A DNA stretch of 16,660 nucleotides from the NCBI GenBank assembly GCA_946885645.1, contig CAMPGU010000065.1, positions 1-16,660 on the forward strand. Direction: 5' to 3'. Source of the stretch: an uncultured Haloferula sp. Lineage in GTDB: Bacteria > Verrucomicrobiota > Verrucomicrobiae > Verrucomicrobiales > Akkermansiaceae. Below, piece by piece: positions 1 through 6,654 of this stretch; within the stretch, counting starts at the first letter, position 1, and every line of letters starts with the position of its first letter. The position numbers and the translations under genes were made by a program. The notes under the pieces were generated by a model. That model did no database searches. It worked only from the letters and a program-made list of their open reading frames with translations, and was not told the origin of the DNA.

Positions 1-3000
1 GATGCCCTGGTGATCTACGCCGATGGGTGGCACGCGCACCCGGCGAATGACAAGCTGGCGGAGCTGGAGGCGTTCATGAACGCGGGGAAGGGCTTGGTAG
101 CGCTTCACTGGGCCACCGGAATCCAAGCCGCGAATCCGGAGAGCAAGGAACAGGGGTCGGACCCCCGGCGGGTAGCATGGCGGGCGCTGATGGGTGCGGA
201 CTTCGAGGCCTACCATTCGATCAGCACCTTCTGGCAGGCGAAGTTCGAGACCGCTTCAGATCATCCCGTGATGCGCGGGGTGCAGCCCTTTTCGCTTTAC
301 GATGAGTGTTATTTCCACCTGCGGGAATGCGGTCACGATCACGGAAAGGTCCAGCCGCTCTTCCCCGTCTCGCCGGCGCGCGAGCTCGTGGAGCCGGGCC
401 TGACGCCGTATCGCGGAAACGATCAAGCGCGCGCAGCGCTCGCGGAGGGGAAGGCGCCCCAGTATATCGCTTGGTGCTTTCCCCGGCCGGCGGGCGGGAG
501 GTCCTTCGGCTTCACCGGCGGTCATTTCCATTGGAGCTGGGCGAACGATCAGGCGCGGAAAATGGTGCTGAATGGCATCCTTTGGTCCGCAGGCGCGGCA
601 GTTCCGGGGAAGGGCGTGACCTCTAAGACTCCGGACGCCGCGCGATTGCTCGAGGGCTTGCCCGACAAGAACCCCGGCTGGACGGCGGAGGCGCTCCAGG
701 CGGCATTGGACCAAACGGCGGCGGGCGAGGTGTTCCCTTGGCTCGACTACACGGACAAACCCTTGCCCCCGCCAGCGGTATCGCTTTTCGATGGGAAGGC
801 GCTCGAGGGCTGGGATCTCCTCCCTGGCGAGGAGAAATGGTGGGGCATACGGGATGGCGCAATCACCGGCGGTTCGCTGGACGAGAACATCGCACACAAC
901 ACGTTCCTCGCCTCGAAGAAGCGCTACGCCAACTTCGACCTGCGCCTGAAGATCCACCTGGTGAAAGGCAGCGGCTTCATGAACTCGGGCATCCAGATCC
1001 GCAGCACCCGGGTACCGGGGAACCACGAGATGTCCGGCTATCAGGTGGATGCAGGGATCGATTGGTGGGGGAAGTTGTACGATGAGTCCCGTAGGAACAA
1101 AGTGATCGGGGAGCCGGTGGATGCCGCCGCGGTCAACGCTGCGGCGAAGGACTGGGATTGGAACGACTACCGGATCCTGTGCGAAGGACCTCGCATCCGC
1201 ACCTGGATCAATGGCGTGCCCGCGCTCGATTATACCGAGACCGATCCGTCCATTCCGCAAGAGGGCCTGATCGGCTTGCAGGCTCACGGCGGCGGAAGAA
1301 TGCTCGCGCAGTTCAAGGACATCACCGTACGGGAGTTGCCGCCGACGCCGGGCTCGCCCGTGTGGGAGGATGCCTCCGTCCGTTCGCCGGAGCGGGAGAT
1401 GGCCGGCTTCAAGCTGCCCGCGGGCTACGAAGTAGAGCTGGTGGCTTCCGAGAGGGAGGGCGTGGGCAAGCCGGTCACCATGGCGTGGGACCACTCCGGC
1501 AGGATGTGGACCATGACGGCGCTGGAGTATCCGGTGGACGCGAATGAAAACGCCGCGAACGCCGAGGCGATGTTCGCGCGCGGGGGAAAGGACAAGGTGC
1601 TGGTCTTCGACGAGCCCTGGAAACCGGGGCCGCAGACGCCGCGCGTCTTTGCCGATGGCTTGGCCATCCCGCTGGGCCTGCTGCCTTGGAAGAACGGGGC
1701 ACTGGTGCAGTATGGTCACGAGATCCGCTACTACTCCGACCGGGATGGAGATGGGAGGGCCGAGGGTCATGAAGTCGTGCTAAAGGGCTTCGGCATTCAA
1801 GATTCCCACCTCTTTCCGCATCAGTTCGAGCGTTCGCCGGGCGGTTGGTTTTATCTCGCGCAGGGGCTTTTCAATGATTCCAAGGTCTCCCGCCCGGAGG
1901 GCCTGTCCTTTGCCAACGGAGCCAAGGAAGTGGCGTTCGATCACTGCAAGCTGGCGCGCGCTAAGCTCGATGGCTCGGATTTCGAGTTGCTGACAGCCGG
2001 GCCGAACAACATCTGGGGCTTCGCGATCGCGCGGGATGGTACGGAGTACCTCCAGGAAGCGAACGACCTGGGGCATCCGGTTTCCGAGTTCATCGCCGGT
2101 ACGCATTATCCTTCCGGCTCTCCGCAAAAGCTCCGTTCTTACGCGCCCGTCCTCCCGCCCTCCACTCCGGGACAAGCGATGGGCGGTACCGGCTTGAGCG
2201 GGCTGGCATTGGCCGAGGATGAAGCCAGCGCCTTCGCCGCCAGATGGCCGGGCACAAAGGTCTTCTATCTTGCAAATCCCATCACCAACCGCATCCAGAT
2301 CGTGACGCTCGCGTACGATGCGGAGGGTCACCCGGTTTACCGGAAACAGGAGGACTTCCTAACCTCGGCGGACGAGTGGTTCCGGCCGGTCTCCGTGCAA
2401 TTTGGTCCCGATGGCTGCCTCTACATCGCGGACTGGTACAACAAGATCATCTCCCACAACGAGGTGCCGCGTAATCACCCGGACCGCGACAAAACCCGCG
2501 GCCGCATTTGGCGCGTGAAACCGAAGGGGATGCCGGTCACGCGGCCACCGGATCTCACGAAGATATCCGCACGGGAGCTGGCGGATCACCTCGGCCATGA
2601 CAAGGTCCGGGTGGCGCGCATGGCTTGGGAGGAGCTGGGCGATCGCGGCGATGCCAGCATCGTGCCGGTGCTGGAGGAGAGGGCGGCGGATCGCTCGCTG
2701 CCGATATCAGTCCGACTGGGAGCCCTTTCGGCGTTGCAGGATCTGCACGCGGCGAAGCTCGCCCTTGTATTCCGCCTGCTGCGCGATCCCGATGCGTCCA
2801 TCCGCCGCGAGGCCGTGGAGGCGACGGAGGCACTGGAGCCGGACGAGAGGGCGTTCCATGAGATCGCGAGCGTTCATCTGCAAAAGGAGCAGGATCACGG
2901 TGTGCTGGCGGCGCTCGCGAACTCGCTGCGCCACCATGCCTCGGCGTCCCCCGGGATGGTCGTCAGCTTGGCTGCCCATGTCCGCCCCCCTACGGCAGGA

Positions 3001-4914
3001 GGAGATAGCGAGGCCTACGAGCGATCTTTCCTGCGCTACCTGATCCGCTGGGCGATGGAGACGCATCCCCGGGCCACCCTGAAGGCGCTGGCCGGGGAGG
3101 AGTTGTCCGTGGAGGGCAGAGCATTAGCTTCGCTCGCGCTTCCTCCGGAGAAGGCGGCCCTCTTTTTCGTCGCGCTGTTGCCGGATCTCGACCGGCCGCT
3201 TGCCCCCGAGGAAGCGGCCGTATTGGGCGGCCAACTTTCACAGCCGGCGGTGGCGGAAGCCTTTGGCAATCTCACCCGCGATCCCTCGCGGCGAGCAAAG
3301 TTGCTGCGATCCCTGCTGCAGCTCGATCCCGCCGCCGCTACGGATGCCACGCTGCGCGATGTACTCGGGGAGGTGACCGCCGGGATGGTCCGTGAAGATG
3401 CGTCTTCCATGCCGCTCGCCATGGATCTCGCCCGGCGCTTCCGCCTGACCGGACTCGCGCCGCTACTCCGCGAGGAAGCGGCGAAAGCGACGGAACCCGC
3501 GCAACTCGCGGTCCTGCTCCGCACGCTCAATGAGCTCCAGGCGCCGGATCCGGAGCTCGCGAAACGCTTTCTGGATCATGCCGATCCGGAACTCGCCCGG
3601 GAGGCACTGATCGCTTACGCCGCCGCGGGCGGGAGGCAGGGCGTGCAGGATATTGCGGGGCGCTGGGCTTCGCTTTCGGGTGCCATGCGACAGTTCGCGG
3701 TGAGCGGCATGATCTCTAGGAGGGAATCGGCCGAGGCCTTCGCGGCGGAAGTTGCCGCGGGCGGGTTTGACGGTTTCGATACTTCCACCGTCGAGAAGCT
3801 CCGCGCGGTGCTCGGGGAGGAGCATCCCGGCTTCCGCAAGCTTTTGGAGAAAGTGGAGGGTTTGCTGGTCCCGGCGATTCATCTTCCCGGCCAAGCGGAC
3901 GCGGTGGTCGCCGCGGATCTTTCGCTCGACGGCCCCTTCACCGTGGAGACGTGGATCAAGCTCGCTCCGGGCATCGATAATCGGGACGGGCTGCTGGGGA
4001 CGCGGGGCGGGGGACCGGACATCAATTTCTATGACTCCCGCCTGCGCCTGTGGAGCGGCTCGGAAGACGTGGTCATCGCAGAGCGGCCGGTGGAGGCGGA
4101 GAAATGGACGCACTGTGCCGTGACGCGCGACTCCGCCGGCCGGGTGTCGCTGTATCTCGATGGAGAAGCGGCGGGGACTTCCCGAAGTCACTTCACCGCG
4201 CCTCTGAAGGACTTCGATCTGGGCCGCGCCAATCAACCCGGCGGCACGGCGGCGCATCTCCTGGAGTTCCGCATCTGGGACAGCGCCCGTAGCTTGGAAG
4301 AGATCCGGCGCGACTTCCGCACGCGCTATCCGGGTGGCTCCCGGGTCCCCGGCTTGATCCTGCACGTCGCCGGCGGCGGAGCAGGGGTGCCTCTCCGGGG
4401 TGGTGCCACCATCAAGTGGACCGCGGATTCTCCGGAACTTATCACCCCGGAAGCCGCTACGGCGCTGGCGGCGAAGTTCGAGCGCTTCCGCGGCTTGGCC
4501 GCAATGCCGGGGAATGCGGCAAGGGGCGCGGAACTTTTCAAGAATACCTGCATGATTTGCCATCAGGTTCGCGGCCAAGGCACCGCCATAGGCCCTGACC
4601 TCGGCGGCGCGGGCGCGATGGGTGTCGAGAGCCTCCTGCGGAATATCCTGACGCCGAATGCGCAGTTGGAGAGCGGCTACTACCGCCATGACATCGCCCT
4701 CAAGGACGGCACTTTTTTGAGCGGCTTCCTGGCCTCCGCGGATGGCGGAACGCTGTTGCTCCGCCAGATCGGTGCCGATGAACGCGCGATCCCGGCGGAT
4801 CAAGTGAAGGAGCACACGGTGTCGAAGCGTTCACTCATGCCGGAGGGTCTCCTGGATGGCTCTACGGACGTCCAGGTCTCCGACCTTTTCACTTATCTAC
4901 TGACCTTGAAATAG
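1..4914 (+). CDS. Giant ThuA-DUF1080-PVC dehydrogenase-HEAT-LamG-cytochrome c fusion protein (5' partial)
   Basis: The frame is already open at base 1 and reads through recognisable ThuA sequence, so the true start lies upstream; the GTG at 10 is internal. Residues counted from base 1: ThuA-like (amidotransferase fold) to about 200, ending in GHFHWSWANDQARK...NGILW; DUF1080 (3-keto-disaccharide hydrolase, LamG-like fold) about 260-447, with LFDGKALEGW and NSGIQIRS; PVC-type membrane-bound dehydrogenase propeller about 467-840, including an acidic DRDGDGRAE loop; HEAT-like helical repeats about 855-1280; LamG about 1290-1465 (FTVETWIKL, VSLYLDGEAAGTS); C-terminal PVC heme-binding domain about 1500-1637 with CMICH at 1517-1521. 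ThuA and DUF1080 are linked in the literature to 3-keto-sugar breakdown. I infer a periplasmic sugar oxidase/lyase passing electrons to its heme. The missing N-terminus should carry the export signal. Family assignment is firm; substrate and reaction are not known. Confidence 0.93.
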   Translation, partial: DALVIYADGWHAHPANDKLAELEAFMNAGKGLVALHWATGIQAANPESKEQGSDPRRVAWRALMGADFEAYHSISTFWQAKFETASDHPVMRGVQPFSLYDECYFHLRECGHDHGKVQPLFPVSPARELVEPGLTPYRGNDQARAALAEGKAPQYIAWCFPRPAGGRSFGFTGGHFHWSWANDQARKMVLNGILWSAGAAVPGKGVTSKTPDAARLLEGLPDKNPGWTAEALQAALDQTAAGEVFPWLDYTDKPLPPPAVSLFDGKALEGWDLLPGEEKWWGIRDGAITGGSLDENIAHNTFLASKKRYANFDLRLKIHLVKGSGFMNSGIQIRSTRVPGNHEMSGYQVDAGIDWWGKLYDESRRNKVIGEPVDAAAVNAAAKDWDWNDYRILCEGPRIRTWINGVPALDYTETDPSIPQEGLIGLQAHGGGRMLAQFKDITVRELPPTPGSPVWEDASVRSPEREMAGFKLPAGYEVELVASEREGVGKPVTMAWDHSGRMWTMTALEYPVDANENAANAEAMFARGGKDKVLVFDEPWKPGPQTPRVFADGLAIPLGLLPWKNGALVQYGHEIRYYSDRDGDGRAEGHEVVLKGFGIQDSHLFPHQFERSPGGWFYLAQGLFNDSKVSRPEGLSFANGAKEVAFDHCKLARAKLDGSDFELLTAGPNNIWGFAIARDGTEYLQEANDLGHPVSEFIAGTHYPSGSPQKLRSYAPVLPPSTPGQAMGGTGLSGLALAEDEASAFAARWPGTKVFYLANPITNRIQIVTLAYDAEGHPVYRKQEDFLTSADEWFRPVSVQFGPDGCLYIADWYNKIISHNEVPRNHPDRDKTRGRIWRVKPKGMPVTRPPDLTKISARELADHLGHDKVRVARMAWEELGDRGDASIVPVLEERAADRSLPISVRLGALSALQDLHAAKLALVFRLLRDPDASIRREAVEATEALEPDERAFHEIASVHLQKEQDHGVLAALANSLRHHASASPGMVVSLAAHVRPPTAGGDSEAYERSFLRYLIRWAMETHPRATLKALAGEELSVEGRALASLALPPEKAALFFVALLPDLDRPLAPEEAAVLGGQLSQPAVAEAFGNLTRDPSRRAKLLRSLLQLDPAAATDATLRDVLGEVTAGMVREDASSMPLAMDLARRFRLTGLAPLLREEAAKATEPAQLAVLLRTLNELQAPDPELAKRFLDHADPELAREALIAYAAAGGRQGVQDIAGRWASLSGAMRQFAVSGMISRRESAEAFAAEVAAGGFDGFDTSTVEKLRAVLGEEHPGFRKLLEKVEGLLVPAIHLPGQADAVVAADLSLDGPFTVETWIKLAPGIDNRDGLLGTRGGGPDINFYDSRLRLWSGSEDVVIAERPVEAEKWTHCAVTRDSAGRVSLYLDGEAAGTSRSHFTAPLKDFDLGRANQPGGTAAHLLEFRIWDSARSLEEIRRDFRTRYPGGSRVPGLILHVAGGGAGVPLRGGATIKWTADSPELITPEAATALAAKFERFRGLAAMPGNAARGAELFKNTCMICHQVRGQGTAIGPDLGGAGAMGVESLLRNILTPNAQLESGYYRHDIALKDGTFLSGFLASADGGTLLLRQIGADERAIPADQVKEHTVSKRSLMPEGLLDGSTDVQVSDLFTYLLTLK

Positions 4915-4946
4915 AAGGGTGGAGCCGGACGCATCGCCGCCATCCA

Positions 4947-5807
4947 CTAGCGCTTGCGGCGGAGCACCAGGGTACCGAGGGCGAGGAGACCGATTGCAAA
5001 GCCGGATGGCTCGGGAATGGTTGTGCCGCTGGCATTCACGAGCGCGCTGTAGCCTCCCAACTGGACCCAGGTTTGGGTGGAGTTGATACCGCCCTGCACG
5101 CCGCCGAGGTCTTGGTTCAGGCTGTTATGCTGGGTGGAGGTCGCCACCACGTAGCGCAGCGCGCTCGTATCGGTGATGCTGATGCTCTGCGTCCGCAGGA
5201 ACGCCCCGAGGTCCGCGAAATCGATCATGAAGCTCAGGTAGTAGTCAGGATCCCCGCTCGTCGTGGTGGTGACGTCGTTCATCGTCCCGCCGTCCGTCGT
5301 AAAGTTCACGGGGCGGTAGTTAAAGGTAGTAGCGTCCACCGCGTAGGTCTTATAGGGCGTGCTGGCGATGGATGTCGTGCTGGGACCGGTATTGGCGGAT
5401 GCTCCCGCATCATAGATCCCCAGCACCGAGGTGCTGCCCTGAAGCCCGAGCCCCACGAAGACGTCCAAAACCGCGTCTTGATTGGCGTCGATCCCCACCC
5501 AGGCCACGCGGGTGAAGGCGGGATTGCTCGTGGTACCGCCCGCCTTGTCGAGCCGCATGCGGAAGCCGAGGGTCCCGTCCGTGTTGCTTGCGGGGCCGTT
5601 GTTGATAAAGGTGGTGAAGAAGCCGTGGTTCGCCGTGGTGCCGACGATGTCGCTCTCGGGCTGGCCGGTCTGCTGATCGGCAAATGAATCGTAGTTTCCC
5701 GCGAGCGCCGTCCACGCGGGGCTCGATTGTGAAACCGTGGCGGCGTTGGAGACCGAGGTGCCAAGGCAAATTGAGGCGAAGACGCCGCGAAGGATGGCAA
5801 GGTGCAT
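4947..5807 (-). CDS. PEP-CTERM sorting domain protein (286 aa)
   Basis: Secreted surface protein of unknown function. Residues 1-22 form a signal peptide (MHLAILRGVFASICLG...SNA). The tail has the full sorting signal: PEP near residues 265-267, a hydrophobic stretch (GFAIGLLALGTLVL) and a basic end (RRKR). In the known system an exosortase/EpsH-type enzyme cleaves this signal and anchors or releases the protein; no exosortase gene is in the window. The body is rich in Ser, Thr, Gly and Asn and probably a beta-sandwich. An acidic loop, DANQDAVLD, resembles a dockerin or EF-hand calcium loop. The gene faces the large fusion gene with only 32 bp between the stops. No Shine-Dalgarno is visible before the ATG at 5807. 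It is separated from the minus-strand genes upstream by a terminator and an AT-rich region, so it probably has its own promoter. Confidence 0.9.
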   Translation of the reverse strand: MHLAILRGVFASICLGTSVSNAATVSQSSPAWTALAGNYDSFADQQTGQPESDIVGTTANHGFFTTFINNGPASNTDGTLGFRMRLDKAGGTTSNPAFTRVAWVGIDANQDAVLDVFVGLGLQGSTSVLGIYDAGASANTGPSTTSIASTPYKTYAVDATTFNYRPVNFTTDGGTMNDVTTTTSGDPDYYLSFMIDFADLGAFLRTQSISITDTSALRYVVATSTQHNSLNQDLGGVQGGINSTQTWVQLGGYSALVNASGTTIPEPSGFAIGLLALGTLVLRRKR

Positions 5808-5893
5808 CGGAGATCGGGGTGAGGGCTCTCGCTTCGGGTGGGACCGAAATGAGCGACGGGAGTAGCACGTCCGACCACCTAAGTGTGGATGAG

Positions 5894-5939
5894 TAGCTTA
5901 AAATCAAGGAATCATTAATAATTCCGGAATTTAGCTTAA
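5894..5939 (-). promoter_or_regulatory. AT-rich palindromic island, probable promoter/operator of the PEP-CTERM gene
   Basis: In a strongly GC-rich window this stretch is AT-rich. It holds a direct repeat TAGCTTAA (5894-5901 and 5932-5939, 38 bp apart). Between the copies lie an imperfect 18-bp palindrome, GGAATCATTAATAATTCC (5908-5925, 16 of 18 bases symmetric), and an overlapping perfect 10-bp palindrome, ATTCCGGAAT (5921-5930). On minus a TAATGAT sequence could serve as a -10 element, but no convincing -35 is present, so the exact promoter is unresolved. The symmetry suggests a dimeric regulator site; this is inference. Confidence 0.4.
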
Positions 5940-6030
5940 CATGATAACAATCTGCACGATGGTTTCGGGATTCACGGCGTACTCGCGATCCCGGTCGATA
6001 TCCTTCTTCCCGGAATAGAGCGCGGGCCGC
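5936..6030 (-). pseudogene. Possible C-terminal gene remnant without a start codon
   Basis: On minus a frame opens after a TGA near 6040 and ends at a TAA near 5936. It includes the peptide DIDRDREYAVNPETIVQIVI. Codon third positions are mostly G or C, and the amino-acid mix (alternating charged residues, then an aliphatic end) resembles a real protein terminus. No ATG or GTG precedes it, and the upstream terminator hairpin cuts it off. It may be the decayed tail of a lost gene or simply chance; I do not recognise a family. It is too short to be decided by eye. Confidence 0.2.
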
Positions 6031-6045
6031 GGGCGGGATCAGGGC

Positions 6046-6080
6046 AAAAGAAAACCCGGCACCTCGCGGTGGCCGGGTTT
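6046..6080 (-). terminator. Rho-independent terminator closing the long minus-strand gene run
   Basis: Perfect 9-bp arms AAACCCGGC (6052-6060) and GCCGGGTTT (6072-6080) are extended by ACC/GGT with one bulged G, closed by a TCGC loop. On minus the stem is followed by TTTTCTTTT (6054-6046), the expected U-tract. It lies 36 bp after the stop of the small membrane protein gene and is the strongest terminator in the window. Confidence 0.85.
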
Positions 6081-6116
6081 CCTAGCGTCAAGAAACACAC
6101 TCAAAGATCCATGGTA

Positions 6117-6638
6117 TCAGGGACCGAGCGGAAGCCGGAGGCAGAAGATCGTCGAAAGAACTCCGATCGCTACGGGAACCATGGTGATGGCATCCCTGCT
6201 GATAACATTCGCGAAATGGAAGAACTGGTTGTGTTGCGGCGTGGGGAACAGCATTCCCGGCAGCGTCAGGAACAAGGCTACCGCAATCGCGGGAATAGCC
6301 GCGATCACCATGAAAATCCCCGCACGGCGGCTGAACTCTCCTTTCAACAACAGCTTCGGGCCGTTGATGAACCAATTGCGGAAGAATTCGCCATTGAGGT
6401 GGCTGAAGAATTCTCCCGGGGCTTGCCGCCTGCGATTCTTTCCCTGCGGCTGGCGCAGTTCCGAAGGGGTCGCGGCGACAGCGGCCTCTTCGTGCTTGGC
6501 TGGGTGGGACAGCATGAAGGTCAAACTACACGCGATCGCGTAGCTAGACAATCCGGAAATACAAAATTTTTTGAACGAAACGGCGCTTTGGTTGTCGTCA
6601 TGGGAAGAGACGTGCGCCCGAAGAAGCCTCCCTGCCAA
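6117..6638 (-). CDS. Small two-TM membrane protein, unrecognised family
   Basis: I do not recognise a family. With the TTG start at 6638 it has 173 residues: a charged N-terminal half, an aromatic segment with repeated GEFF (75-78, 83-86), then two probable membrane helices (about 106-130, IFMVIAAIPAIAVALFLTLP; about 151-170, ITMVPVAIGV...) and almost no tail. The start is uncertain. TTG at 6638 has a good GAGGAG 10 nt upstream. ATG at 6515 would give 132 residues but lacks a Shine-Dalgarno. An ATG at 6601 lies in another frame and could join only by a frameshift at a run of six A (6572-6567). The gene follows the DUF1549/DUF1553 gene by 14 bp and ends before a strong terminator, so it is probably the last gene of that transcript. 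A role beside the cytochrome protein is only suggested by position. Confidence 0.65.
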   Translation of the reverse strand: MAGRLLRAHVSSHDDNQSAVSFKKFCISGLSSYAIACSLTFMLSHPAKHEEAAVAATPSELRQPQGKNRRRQAPGEFFSHLNGEFFRNWFINGPKLLLKGEFSRRAGIFMVIAAIPAIAVALFLTLPGMLFPTPQHNQFFHFANVISRDAITMVPVAIGVLSTIFCLRLPLGP

Positions 6639-6648
6639 GTGCTTCGCT

Positions 6649-6654
6649 CTCCTC
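6649..6654 (-). promoter_or_regulatory. Ribosome binding site GAGGAG for the TTG start at 6638
   Basis: On minus GAGGAG overlaps the TGA stop of the DUF1549/DUF1553 gene by two bases and lies 10 nt before TTG at 6638. Most starts here lack a clear Shine-Dalgarno, so this one supports the long form of the small membrane protein and coupling to the upstream gene. Confidence 0.45.

Larger units (their letters stand above)
5808..6116. other. Intergenic region between PEP-CTERM gene and small membrane protein gene
   Basis: This 309-bp gap contains, from right to left as read on minus: the terminator hairpin of the upstream gene run (6046-6080); a stretch (5936-6030) whose minus strand has a protein-like open frame but no start codon; an AT-rich island (about 5892-5950) with palindromes; and about 85 bp of GC-rich untranslated leader up to the ATG at 5807. 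I see no complete gene. The promoter of the PEP-CTERM gene should lie in the AT-rich island. Confidence 0.6.

Noticed and set aside
256..1770. Minus-strand open frame of about 504 codons opposite the ThuA/DUF1080 part
   Set aside because: It mirrors the real gene; the product is Arg/Pro/His-rich without signal, fold or motif.
3463..4815. Minus-strand open frame of about 450 codons opposite the LamG/heme part
   Set aside because: It is antisense to clear LamG and CXXCH sequence; composition is that of a shadow frame.
4915..4950. Possible bidirectional terminator between the two convergent genes
   Set aside because: Only a 5-bp stem (GTGGA/TCCAC) with a long loop and no U-tract could be found.
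5941..6018. Plus-strand 25-residue open frame (MITICTMVSGF...)
   Set aside because: It has no Shine-Dalgarno, no family and no neighbour in the same direction; the length is expected by chance.
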